Below are positions 1 through 7,717 of a stretch of 64,000 bases of DNA, in pieces; the first letter of the stretch is position 1; each line of letters opens with the position of its first letter. The translations under genes were made by a program, and so were the position numbers. The notes under the pieces are model-generated. The model saw nothing but the letters and a program-made list of their open reading frames with translations, did no database searches and had not been told where the DNA came from. Source of the stretch: Myxococcota bacterium (GTDB lineage: Bacteria; Myxococcota; B64-G9); the NCBI GenBank assembly GCA_022710975.1, contig JAKLGA010000002.1, positions 372,001 to 436,000 on the forward strand, written 5' to 3'.

Positions 1-404
1 GCCAGCGCCAGGCGCTTCCGCCAGCCTCCCGACAGCGTGTCCACCTGCTGCTCCGGCGCGCCGAACCCCAGCCGGCCGAGCAGGCTGCGGGCCCGCACCT
101 CGCGCCGGGTCTCCTCCTCCCCGGCCGGCGTGGCGGCCAGCACCACCTGCAGCACGCTGCGGCCGGGCTCGAAGGCCGGGTCCTGCTCCACCAGCCCCAC
201 CCGCAGGCCCTTGCGCAGCATGCAGCGGCCCCCGTCGGGCTCCTCCTGGCCGGCCAGCACCCGCAGCAGCGTGGTCTTGCCGGCGCCGTTCTGCCCCACC
301 AGCCCGACCCGGGCGCCGGGCTCGAGGTGCAGCGACAGCCCCTCGAACAGGCGCTGGTCCCCGTGGGCCTTGCGTAGCCCGTGGCAGCTCACCAGCGTGG
401 ACAT
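1..404 (-). CDS. ABC-F family ATP-binding protein (partial, N-terminal part)
   Basis: The gene starts at an ATG at 404 and runs off the left edge, so only about 134 residues are visible. They form the front of an ABC ATPase: Walker A GQNGAGKTT near residue 38 and the signature LSGGWRKRLALA near residue 124, with no membrane segments. The tryptophan-containing signature and the soluble layout suit ABC-F proteins (Uup/EttA type), which act on ribosomes or nucleic acids rather than transport. It follows nadD with a gap of only 3 bases and is probably the last visible gene of the operon that begins near 7700. The second ATPase domain that would confirm ABC-F lies outside the window. It was found by reading the minus strand directly. 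Confidence 0.85.
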   Translation of the reverse strand, partial: MSTLVSCHGLRKAHGDQRLFEGLSLHLEPGARVGLVGQNGAGKTTLLRVLAGQEEPDGGRCMLRKGLRVGLVEQDPAFEPGRSVLQVVLAATPAGEEETRREVRARSLLGRLGFGAPEQQVDTLSGGWRKRLAL

Positions 405-407
405 GGC

Positions 408-977
408 TCACCCGGCCGCATACAGGCCCCGCGCGCGGATGTAGGCGGCGACCGATCCGGGCACCAGGCCGGTGAGCGGCAGCCCCGCGGCGGCGCGGCG
501 GCGCACCTCGGTCGAGGAGATGTCGGGCAGATCGAGCGCGGACGTGCGCCAGGACGGATCCGCGGCCGGGTGCCCGGGCCGGCGCAGCACCAGGAACGGC
601 GCGCGCGCCCGCAGCGCCTCGAAGTTCCACCACTGGGGCAGCTCGGGCAGCAGGTCCGAGCCCACCACGATGGTGAACTCGGCCCCGGGCGTGTGGGCCG
701 AGAGGTGCCCGAGCGTGTCGAAGGTCCGGTTGGGCGCGTCGCCGAACAGCTCCCGCTCGGCCTCGCACACCACCACCCGCCCGCCGAACGGCCGCGCGCA
801 CAGGGCGCACATCTCCACCCGCGCGGCGAAGGGGCTCAGCTGCTTGCCGAAGGCGTGCCGGTAGGTGGGTAGCATCCACACCCGCTCGAAGCCCTCGCCC
901 TCGAGCAGCAGCAGGCAGGCGAGCTGGTGGGCCAGGTGGGGCGGATCGAATGATCCGCCGAACAGCGCGATCTTCAA
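408..977 (-). CDS. nadD: Nicotinate-nucleotide adenylyltransferase
   Basis: This 189-residue protein fits NadD, which adenylates nicotinic acid mononucleotide in NAD synthesis. The nucleotidyltransferase motif GGSFDPPHLAH is at the N-terminus. The closing motif (S/T)xx(D/I)(I/V)SST-x-(V/I)R is visible as LPDISSTEVRRR near residue 158, and VGSDLLPELPQWW lies between them. The start is taken as TTG at 977, preceded by GGAGGA and overlapping the TGA stop of the upstream DUF1343 gene (TTGA), which suggests translational coupling. RsfS, the common neighbour, is not visible here. Confidence 0.93.
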   Translation of the reverse strand: MKIALFGGSFDPPHLAHQLACLLLLEGEGFERVWMLPTYRHAFGKQLSPFAARVEMCALCARPFGGRVVVCEAERELFGDAPNRTFDTLGHLSAHTPGAEFTIVVGSDLLPELPQWWNFEALRARAPFLVLRRPGHPAADPSWRTSALDLPDISSTEVRRRAAAGLPLTGLVPGSVAAYIRARGLYAAG

Positions 978-2161
978 GGCGCCTCCTCCGGGTAGAGCAG
1001 CAGCGATCGGCGGGCCTCGGCGAACGCGGCGCAGTCGGCCTCCCAGCGCTCCGCCAGGGGCGCGAGGTCCGCGTCCTGCTCCACGGCCAGGCGCAGCGCG
1101 GGCGAGCCGCTGAGCAGGTCGAGGGCCGGCCGCGCGGCCTCGAACTCGTAGGGCTCTGCCCGCCAGGCGAAACGGTCGGGCGCCAGGCGCCGCGCGAGCT
1201 GCAGCAGGCGCGCGCCGGTCCACACCGGCCGGAAGGCCTGCCGATCGGTCACGTGGAGCTGCACGCCGCCGCACGCCTGCCCGGCGTGCTTGTGGAAGGT
1301 CGGCTGGAAGGTCGTGGCGCGGAAGCGCACCCCCGGCAGCCCGGCCGCCTCGAGCTCCCGGGCCAGCCGCGCCCCGTCCAGCCAGGGGGCGCCCACCAGC
1401 TCGAACGGCCGGGTGGTGCCGCGCCCCTCGCTCAGGTTGGTGGCCTCCAGCAGGCAGGCGCCCGGGTAGACCGTGGCCGTCTCCAGGCTGGGCATGTTCG
1501 GCGAAGGCATCACCCAGGGCAGCCCGGTGCGCTCGAACCCGTCCGCGCGGCGCCAGCCCCGGGCGGGCACCACCTCGAGCTCGGCCGCCACCCCCTCCCG
1601 CAGGGCCTGCCGGGCCAGCTCCCCGAGCGTCAGCCCGTGGCGCACGGGCACCGCGTGGGCGCCGACGAAGGAGCGGCAGGCGTCGGTGAGCAGCGGGCCC
1701 TCCAGCCGCAGGCCGCCCAGCGGGTTCGGCCGATCGAGCAGCAGCAGCGGCACCCCCGCCCGGGCGCACTCCTCCAGGCAGTAGCGCACGCTGGCGGCGA
1801 AGGTGTAGTAGCGGCAGCCGACGTCCTGCAGGTCGGCCACCAGCAGCTCCAGATCGACCAGGCTGCCGGCCGGGGGGCGCAGGCTGGCGGGCGAGGCGCC
1901 GTAGAGGCTGACGAGCTCCGCCCGGCCGGTCCGGGCGGTCGCCGAGACGGGCCACATGTCCTGCGCCGCGCTCGTCAGGCCGTGCTCGGGGGTGAACACC
2001 CGCCGCACGTCGAGCCCGGCCGCGCCGAACAGGTCGAGCAGGTGGACGAGCCCGCCGTCGACCGAGGCCGCGTGGCACAGCACCCCCAGCCTGCGTCCCC
2101 GCAGGCGCTGGAAGCCCTCGGTCCGCAGCGCGTCCAGGCCGGTCTGCACCGCAGGCGCCAC
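974..2161 (-). CDS. namZ: DUF1343 protein, NamZ-type exo-beta-N-acetylmuramidase
   Basis: This 395-residue protein belongs to the DUF1343 family. Its characterised member, Bacillus NamZ, removes N-acetylmuramic acid from the non-reducing ends of peptidoglycan fragments. Family stretches visible include FTPEHGL, LVADLQDVGCRYYTF, LLDRPNPLGG, PSPNMPSLETA and ATNLSEGRGTTRPFE. I chose GTG at 2161, just after the stop of the TPR gene; a second in-frame GTG at 2149 is possible. No signal peptide is evident, so a role in recycling muropeptides inside the cell fits best, which is an inference. The stop overlaps the nadD start. Confidence 0.87.
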   Translation of the reverse strand: MAPAVQTGLDALRTEGFQRLRGRRLGVLCHAASVDGGLVHLLDLFGAAGLDVRRVFTPEHGLTSAAQDMWPVSATARTGRAELVSLYGASPASLRPPAGSLVDLELLVADLQDVGCRYYTFAASVRYCLEECARAGVPLLLLDRPNPLGGLRLEGPLLTDACRSFVGAHAVPVRHGLTLGELARQALREGVAAELEVVPARGWRRADGFERTGLPWVMPSPNMPSLETATVYPGACLLEATNLSEGRGTTRPFELVGAPWLDGARLARELEAAGLPGVRFRATTFQPTFHKHAGQACGGVQLHVTDRQAFRPVWTGARLLQLARRLAPDRFAWRAEPYEFEAARPALDLLSGSPALRLAVEQDADLAPLAERWEADCAAFAEARRSLLLYPEEAP

Positions 2162-2169
2162 CCCGGGCC

Positions 2170-3681
2170 TCACTTGCCGCCGGGCCTCAGGCTGATCTCG
2201 AAGTCGTAGGTGGCCCCGTACCCGGTCGGGAAACGGGAGCGGCGCAGGTTCCACAGGGCGCACATGTCGAGGATCGGATCGTTGACCTCGTTCTTGCTCA
2301 TGCGCACGGCCACCACCTGGCCGTCGTTGTCCACCGAGACCTTGAGGAGCATGTCGCCGGCCAGGCCGGGCACCGCCTTGAGGCGCAGCTTGTAGGCCTC
2401 GGACAGCTTGCGCTGGTTCGTGGCGAAGACCTTGTCCGGGGTGCTGTCCTGGATGGGCTCGGGCGTGATGTGGAAGCGCGGGAAGATGCGCCCCAGCATG
2501 TCCCGGGCGGCGGTCCGATCCGGCGCCACCTCCAGCACCCGCAGGGCGACCTCGATGGCCCGCGAGAACTCCTCGCCCTGCTCGTAGATCTGGGCCAGCC
2601 CGAGCAGCGCCTCGGGATCGTCCGGCCGCTCGTGCAGCACGGCCACGAAGGCCGGCTGCGCGCGCTCGATCTCCCCGGCCGCGAGGTAGATCGGCGCCAG
2701 GAACGCGTTGGCCTCCAGGTTGCCGGCCTCCGCCCGCACGATCTGCTCGTAGGCGAACACCACCACCTCCCGGCTCCCGGCCCGCTGCCCCAGCTCGACC
2801 AGCCTCCGCCAGCAGGCCAGGTCCTCGGCCTGCAGCGCGCAGGCCTCCCTGGCGGCCTCGATGGCCTCGGGCAGCCGCTCGAGCTCGGCCAGCAGGTTGG
2901 CCCGGGTCCAGCGCACCGGGAAGGAGCCGGGCGCCAGCGCGGCCGCGCGCCCGTAGGACTCCACCGCGGCGGCCCGGTCGCCGAGGCGCGCCAGCAGCGC
3001 GCCCAGCTCCTCGTGGGCGGCGAACAGCTCGGGCCGTCGCGCGAGCACCTCCAGGTAGCCGGCGCGCGCGTCCTCGAGCTTCCCGGCCAGCGCCTGGGCG
3101 CGGGCCAGATCCAGGCGGAAGGAGACCTCCTCGGGCTGCCTGGCGACGGCGGTGGCGAGCAGCGCCACCGCCCGGTCGCCGTCGCCCTGGTGCAGGCGCA
3201 TGCGGCCGTAGCGGGCCAGCCCCAGGGCGATGTCGGGCCCCAGCTTCAAGGCCCGCTCGAACTGCGCCTCCGACTGGTCGTAGACCTTCCACTCGTCCAG
3301 GATCACCCCCATGCCCACGTACACCCAGTAGAAGCGGTCGTTGAGCTTGGTGACCTTGGACATCTCCTGCCAGCCCTCGTTGCGGTCGTCGAGCGCGTAG
3401 GCCCACAGGAAGCGCTTGAAGGGATCCTTGGGGGAGGCCCTGTACTGGCGCTCGTACTCGGCCTGCAGCGGCTTCGCGGCCGGGCTGCCGCGGGTGGCGT
3501 CCAGCTCCAGGATGGCCTGGGTCATGCCGGAGATGGAGAAGAGATCGCGGCGGTCGTCCTCCGCCCTGGGACCCGCGCCGCCCGCCTTCGGGGCGACCGC
3601 GGGCGGGCACCCGCCCAGCCCGAGCGCCGCGAGCGCACCCAACCCGATCAGCCACCCTCGTCCGCGCACCAACCTGCTCAT
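2170..3681 (-). CDS. TPR lipoprotein with AgmX/PglI-type C-terminal domain
   Basis: This 503-residue lipoprotein candidate has an N-terminal hydrophobic segment ending in LGLGGC. Tetratricopeptide-like helical repeats run from about residue 110 to 400 (for example ARYGRMRLHQGDGDRAVALL and GRAAALAPGSFPVRW). The last 90 residues hold the short TonB-like fold called the AgmX/PglI C-terminal domain in myxobacterial proteins (DMLLKVSVDNDGQVVAVRMSK, then CALWNLRRSRFP). TPR plus this domain suggests a periplasmic scaffold, as in gliding or envelope machines, though no full machine is encoded here. The start is ATG at 3681 after GGAGGCGGTC. Confidence 0.82.
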   Translation of the reverse strand: MSRLVRGRGWLIGLGALAALGLGGCPPAVAPKAGGAGPRAEDDRRDLFSISGMTQAILELDATRGSPAAKPLQAEYERQYRASPKDPFKRFLWAYALDDRNEGWQEMSKVTKLNDRFYWVYVGMGVILDEWKVYDQSEAQFERALKLGPDIALGLARYGRMRLHQGDGDRAVALLATAVARQPEEVSFRLDLARAQALAGKLEDARAGYLEVLARRPELFAAHEELGALLARLGDRAAAVESYGRAAALAPGSFPVRWTRANLLAELERLPEAIEAAREACALQAEDLACWRRLVELGQRAGSREVVVFAYEQIVRAEAGNLEANAFLAPIYLAAGEIERAQPAFVAVLHERPDDPEALLGLAQIYEQGEEFSRAIEVALRVLEVAPDRTAARDMLGRIFPRFHITPEPIQDSTPDKVFATNQRKLSEAYKLRLKAVPGLAGDMLLKVSVDNDGQVVAVRMSKNEVNDPILDMCALWNLRRSRFPTGYGATYDFEISLRPGGK

Positions 3682-3702
3682 GACCGCCTCCGTCGCCCGC
3701 CC

Positions 3703-5169
3703 TCAGCCGCGCGCCGCGCCGCGCTCCAGCGTCGGCCGCAGGCTGACCTTGCCGTCCGTGACCACCACCTCGAAGCGCACCGCCTGGCAGGCGTGGCGCG
3801 CCAGCAGCAGCTCGGCCTGGCGCTCCAGCTTGCGGCGGAAGCGGTCGAGGTTCAGCTTCTCGTCCACGGGCTCACCGGCCCGGGCCCGGGCCACGCGGAA
3901 CGCGTCGAACAGGCGCAGGTAGTACTCGTCCAGGCCCGGATCGCCGGCGCTGGGCTCCTGGCACCCGCCCTCGACCGGCGCCTCCAGGTTCAACCCGCTC
4001 ACGTCCATGTCCGTGTTGGTCGGCTCGCGGGCGGGCCTCCCCTTGCCCGCCTGCGCGGCCGGCGCCGCCCGGCTGAGTGCCTCGAGCAGCGCGTTCAGCG
4101 CCTGCGCCAGCCGGCGCACCCGCTTGGGGCCGGGCGGCTGCAGCCGCCCTCCGGGCCGGCCCGTGGCGGCCGCGGCCGTCAGATCCCCAGCCTGGCGCTC
4201 GAGCTCGGCCAGGCCGCGCGGCAGGTGTCCGCCCAGCAGCACGGTCACGAAGGCCAGGCCCAGCAGCCCGAGCCCGGCGGCGGAGAACAGGTACAGGGCC
4301 AGCTCGTCGAGCGGCCGGTTCAACTTGCGCACCGAGCGGACCGCCAGCAGGCCGGCCAGGCCCTGCCCGCCGCGGGCGGTCACCGGCAGGCCCACCACCA
4401 GCAGCTCACCCACCGCGAAGGGCTCCACGGGCTTGCCGGCCAGCAGGCGGGTGACGAGCTCGGGCGCGGCCTCGAGCTGGGCCTCGAGCGCCTTGCGCTG
4501 CGCCTTGGACAGGTCCGCGGCCATCAGCCCGCGCTCGGTCAGGTAGGCGAAGCCGGCCTCGATCGGCACCTCGGCCTGGCGCGCCCGGACCAGGCCGTCG
4601 TCCAGCAGGAAGGTGGCCAGCAGCACCCCGCGCACCCGCTCCGACTCGCGCACCGGGGCGGCCGCCACGCGCACCAGCCCGCCGTCCAGCACCCCCAGGG
4701 CGGCGTACGCGCGCCCGCCGGCGGCCTCGCGCACGGCCTGGGCCAGCGGCCCGTCCGCGGCGACCGGCTTGCCGGTCCAGGCCGCGTCCCCCAGCCGCGC
4801 CAGCCCCGACCCGCCCGGCTCGCACACGATCAGCTCCTTGACCGTGGCCACCTCGCGGAGCGCGGCCTCCAGCCCGACCAGCTCCGAGCGCAGCCGCTCC
4901 AGCCACTCCTCGCGGGCCGCGGCCTCCGCCGGGCGATCCCTGAGCAGCGCCCGCAGGGACGGGCGGGCGGTCAGCGCCTCCAGCGCCCCGCTCAGGCGGG
5001 CCTCGTCGACCCGGTCCAGCTCCTGCATGAGCCGGGCGGCGCCCTGCAGGCCCTGGCTCGCCTCGGCCAGGCGCAGCTCGGCCACGCGCGGGAAGACGAG
5101 CTGGAAGGTGCCGCCGGCGGTCCCGCCGACCACCAGCACCAGCAACAGGATGATGGCGCTCCTCGACAA
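3703..5169 (-). CDS. Membrane sensor-like protein with periplasmic domain (MXAN_5187-like)
   Basis: This 488-residue protein has an N-terminal membrane helix (residues 5-25), a periplasmic region of about 260 residues resembling a dCache/double-Cache input domain, a second helix near residues 290-315 and a cytoplasmic tail. The tail begins HAMP-like, continues through a low-complexity linker and ends in a conserved-looking unit (YYLRLFDAFRVAR ... RHACQAVRFEVVVTDGKVSLRPTL). From memory this end resembles the MXAN_5187 C-terminal family, not checked. No kinase, cyclase or methyl-accepting domain is present, so it may pass a signal to a partner such as the cyclase in the same operon. The start is TTG at 5169 after GAGGAGGCCGC. 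Confidence 0.7.
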   Translation of the reverse strand: MSRSAIILLLVLVVGGTAGGTFQLVFPRVAELRLAEASQGLQGAARLMQELDRVDEARLSGALEALTARPSLRALLRDRPAEAAAREEWLERLRSELVGLEAALREVATVKELIVCEPGGSGLARLGDAAWTGKPVAADGPLAQAVREAAGGRAYAALGVLDGGLVRVAAAPVRESERVRGVLLATFLLDDGLVRARQAEVPIEAGFAYLTERGLMAADLSKAQRKALEAQLEAAPELVTRLLAGKPVEPFAVGELLVVGLPVTARGGQGLAGLLAVRSVRKLNRPLDELALYLFSAAGLGLLGLAFVTVLLGGHLPRGLAELERQAGDLTAAAATGRPGGRLQPPGPKRVRRLAQALNALLEALSRAAPAAQAGKGRPAREPTNTDMDVSGLNLEAPVEGGCQEPSAGDPGLDEYYLRLFDAFRVARARAGEPVDEKLNLDRFRRKLERQAELLLARHACQAVRFEVVVTDGKVSLRPTLERGAARG

Positions 5170-5187
5170 GCGGCCTCCTCGCGGGCG

Positions 5188-6198
5188 TCAGCGCAGCAGG
5201 GCGAAGATCTTGTTGAGCTCCAGGTTGGCGGCCAGGTACTGGCCGTCCCCCACGAGCTGGGTGGCCTTGCGCAGCAGGCTGGAGACGGCCTTCTTGTCCG
5301 CCGCCGGCTTGGCCTTGATGGCCTGGTTCAGGCGGACGAACTTGCGGTCGATGAAGCCGGAGTCCACCAGCGTGGCGACCACGACCGCGTCGAGCTGCGC
5401 GGCCAGCTCCTTCAGCCGGGGCCACTCGCGGGCCTTGCTGGCGGCGGCGAGCTCGGCCTGCAGCCCGGCCACCTCCGACGGCAGATCGTCCCAGCGCAGG
5501 CCCTTCTTCTGCATCCCGGCCCTGGCCGCCGCGACGGCCCGCTCGGCCTCCGCCCGGCCCACCGGGCCGTCCCCCGGCGCGGGCCGGTTCACCACCACCG
5601 GCCGCGCCCCCTGGGAGAGCCGCAGCACGGCCAGGGCGCACTCGTCCACCTTGCCGTTCAGCAGCGCCTCGCGGTCGGCCAGCGCCTTCTCGCGCGCGTC
5701 GAGCGCCCGCTTGCGCTCCTCCAGCGAGCGGAGCTGGGCCTCGACCGCCTTGCCGTCCCCGCCCGCGCCCCCGCCGGCCTTGGCCGCGCCCGGCACGCGC
5801 TCGAGGATCTGGTTCTTGGCCTCGGCCAGCGTCTCGCGCTCCTTCTCCAGGCTGGACTCCTTCGCCCACATGGAGCGCTCGCGCTCCCACAGGCGCTGCT
5901 CGAGGTCGCGCAGCCGCTTGGCCGAGCTCTCGTCCTTGTCCTTGAGCTCGTCCTTGGCCGACATCAGCGTGGCGCGCTCCTCGCGCAGCTTCATCCGCTC
6001 CGCCTCGAAGGCCTCGAGCCGGGCGCGGAGCTCGCGCTCCTCCTGGCTCAGCTTGCTGCGGTCGGCCTCCACGGTGATGGTGAGATCCTCGCCCTTGCCG
6101 GTGGGCTCCTGGCCCCGGCCGCAGTCGGCCCCGAGGCCCACCAGGCACAACCCGCCCACCACGGCAGCGCGGGCCGCCAGGCGTGTCGCCGCGTTCAT
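5188..6198 (-). CDS. Secreted coiled-coil protein, function unknown
   Basis: This 336-residue protein has an N-terminal hydrophobic export signal (residues 8-24) followed by a cysteine in GADCGRG, which is not a classical lipobox because Asp precedes the Cys. Residues 45-190 are rich in E, K, R and L with heptad character (SQEERELRARLEAFEAERMK ... EERKRALDAREKALADRE) and should form a long coiled coil. The C-terminal 100 residues are helical and end in NLELNKIFALLR. The ATG at 6198 overlaps the stop of the cyclase gene (ATGA) and follows GGTGAGG, so the two are probably translated together. I do not recognise a family. Confidence 0.8.
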   Translation of the reverse strand: MNAATRLAARAAVVGGLCLVGLGADCGRGQEPTGKGEDLTITVEADRSKLSQEERELRARLEAFEAERMKLREERATLMSAKDELKDKDESSAKRLRDLEQRLWERERSMWAKESSLEKERETLAEAKNQILERVPGAAKAGGGAGGDGKAVEAQLRSLEERKRALDAREKALADREALLNGKVDECALAVLRLSQGARPVVVNRPAPGDGPVGRAEAERAVAAARAGMQKKGLRWDDLPSEVAGLQAELAAASKAREWPRLKELAAQLDAVVVATLVDSGFIDRKFVRLNQAIKAKPAADKKAVSSLLRKATQLVGDGQYLAANLELNKIFALLR

Positions 6199-7664
6199 CT
6201 CCTCACCTCCGCCCGGCGCCGGGCCTCCTGGGCCCGGGCCTCCTCGACCCCCGAGACGCGCAGGCCCACCACCTCGAACAGCTGGATGGGCTCGACGATG
6301 CCCTTCATGAACACGGCCTCCTTGGCGTGCATCTCCGCCAGGTGGTCCACCCGGGCGCGGGTCACCGAGCTCACCAGCACCTGGCCCTCGCGGGCGCTCG
6401 ACTCGATGCGCTGGGCCAGGTTCACGTCGCGCCCGATGACCGTGTACTCCATGCGCTGGGCCGAGCCGATGTTCCCGGCGATGGCCTCGCCGCTGTGGAT
6501 GCCGATGCCGAAGTTCACCAGCGGCTTGCCCTCGCGCTGGCGCTGGAAGTTGTACTCCCCCACCGCCTGCTGGATCTCCACCGCGGTCAGCACCGCCCGG
6601 AACTCGGGCAGGTCCACCGCGGTGGGGGCGCCATAGATGGCCATGATCGAGTCGCCGATGAACTTGTTCACCATGCCGTCGTTGCGCAGGATGATGTCCA
6701 CGATGATGGCGAAGTAGTCGTTCAGCAGCGCCACCACCTGCCGGGGGTGGAGGAACTCGGACACCGCGGTGAAGCCGCGGATGTCCATGAACAGGACGGT
6801 CACCTGCCTCAGCTCGCCGTGCAGCTCGAGCTCGTCCTCCTCCTGCAACACCCGCTTGGCCACCTTGTCCGAGACGTAGCGGGCGAAGGTGCGCCCGATC
6901 CGCTCGCGCTCCCGCAGCCCCTGGGTCATCACGTTGAAGGCCCGGGCCAGGACCCCGATCTCGTCCCGCCGGTCGACCGCCAGCTCCTGCTCGAGATCGC
7001 CCCCGGCCACCTTCTGCATGGCCGCGGCCACCGCCTGGATGGGCCTGGAGAAGCGCCGGGCCGCCAGCAGGGCCACCAGCAGGCCGAGCCCGCAGGCCAC
7101 CCCGGTGACCGCCAGGTTCGTGGAGACCGCCTGCCTGATCTGCAGGCGGGTCTCCCGCGTGGAGAAGCCGAGCAGCGCGCGCCCCAGGGTGCGGCCCTCG
7201 GCGGCCTGCATGCGGATGGTGTACGGGCGCAGATCCGTGCCGGACCAGTCCATTCCGCGCAGCGCCCCCAGGCGCTCGCCCTCGGGCAGGGCCGCGAGCC
7301 TGCGGGCCGCCTCCGGCGCGGCCTCGGCCAGCAGGCGCGCGTTCAGCGTGCCGCCCTCCACCGCGTCCTGGGCGTCCAGGAACAGCACGTAGGCGAGCTG
7401 GGTGCCCATCTGGTCGGCCTGCTCCACGTACATCTTCACCAGCTCGGGGTCGAAGGCGCGCTCGTAGCCCGTGCCGCGCATGCCGCCGATCACCCGCCCC
7501 AGGGAGCTCACCCGGCGCTCCAGCTCGAGCTGGCGGGCGGAGGCCGCCTGCTGGATCAGGAAGTAGGCCAGGGCCGCGCTCACCGCCAGCACGAGCGCGG
7601 TGACGAACAGCGCGAGCTTGAGCCCCAGGCCGAACCTGGAGGCGCGCAGGGGGGCCGCTTCCAT
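6195..7664 (-). CDS. Membrane class III adenylate/guanylate cyclase with HAMP domain
   Basis: This 489-residue protein has a membrane helix at residues 14-36, a periplasmic input region to about 170, a second helix at about 172-192, a HAMP linker to about 245 and a class III cyclase domain from about 270 to 450. Metal-binding residues are present in FMDIRGFT (Asp284) and NKFIGDSIMA (Asp328), as is the Asn/Arg pair of the transition state in GRDVNLAQR (Asn405, Arg409). Lys324 fits ATP recognition. It should make a cyclic nucleotide in response to a periplasmic signal. It is the first gene of the operon that runs down to the ABC-F gene. The ATG at 7664 has no Shine-Dalgarno sequence but lies 7 bases after a -10 box, implying a leaderless message. 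Confidence 0.9.
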   Translation of the reverse strand: MEAAPLRASRFGLGLKLALFVTALVLAVSAALAYFLIQQAASARQLELERRVSSLGRVIGGMRGTGYERAFDPELVKMYVEQADQMGTQLAYVLFLDAQDAVEGGTLNARLLAEAAPEAARRLAALPEGERLGALRGMDWSGTDLRPYTIRMQAAEGRTLGRALLGFSTRETRLQIRQAVSTNLAVTGVACGLGLLVALLAARRFSRPIQAVAAAMQKVAGGDLEQELAVDRRDEIGVLARAFNVMTQGLRERERIGRTFARYVSDKVAKRVLQEEDELELHGELRQVTVLFMDIRGFTAVSEFLHPRQVVALLNDYFAIIVDIILRNDGMVNKFIGDSIMAIYGAPTAVDLPEFRAVLTAVEIQQAVGEYNFQRQREGKPLVNFGIGIHSGEAIAGNIGSAQRMEYTVIGRDVNLAQRIESSAREGQVLVSSVTRARVDHLAEMHAKEAVFMKGIVEPIQLFEVVGLRVSGVEEARAQEARRRAEVRR

Positions 7665-7671
7665 CGGCGGG

Positions 7672-7700
7672 ATTATCGCACCCGGGCCCTGGGGGCACAA
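7672..7700 (-). promoter_or_regulatory. Promoter of the cyclase operon, probably leaderless
   Basis: On the minus strand TTGTGC and GATAAT are separated by 17 bases, and the -10 box ends 7 bases before the ATG at 7664. Transcription should therefore begin at or beside the start codon. It lies in the 53-base gap after the RND gene, so it separates the cyclase operon from the efflux operon. Confidence 0.6.
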
Positions 7701-7717
7701 GCCCGATTTCCGCGTGA

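Noticed and set aside
2470-6636. 1388-codon open frame on the plus strand
   Set aside because: Antisense shadow of TPR, sensor-like and coiled-coil genes on the minus strand; composition rich in His, Gln and Arg and no domain.
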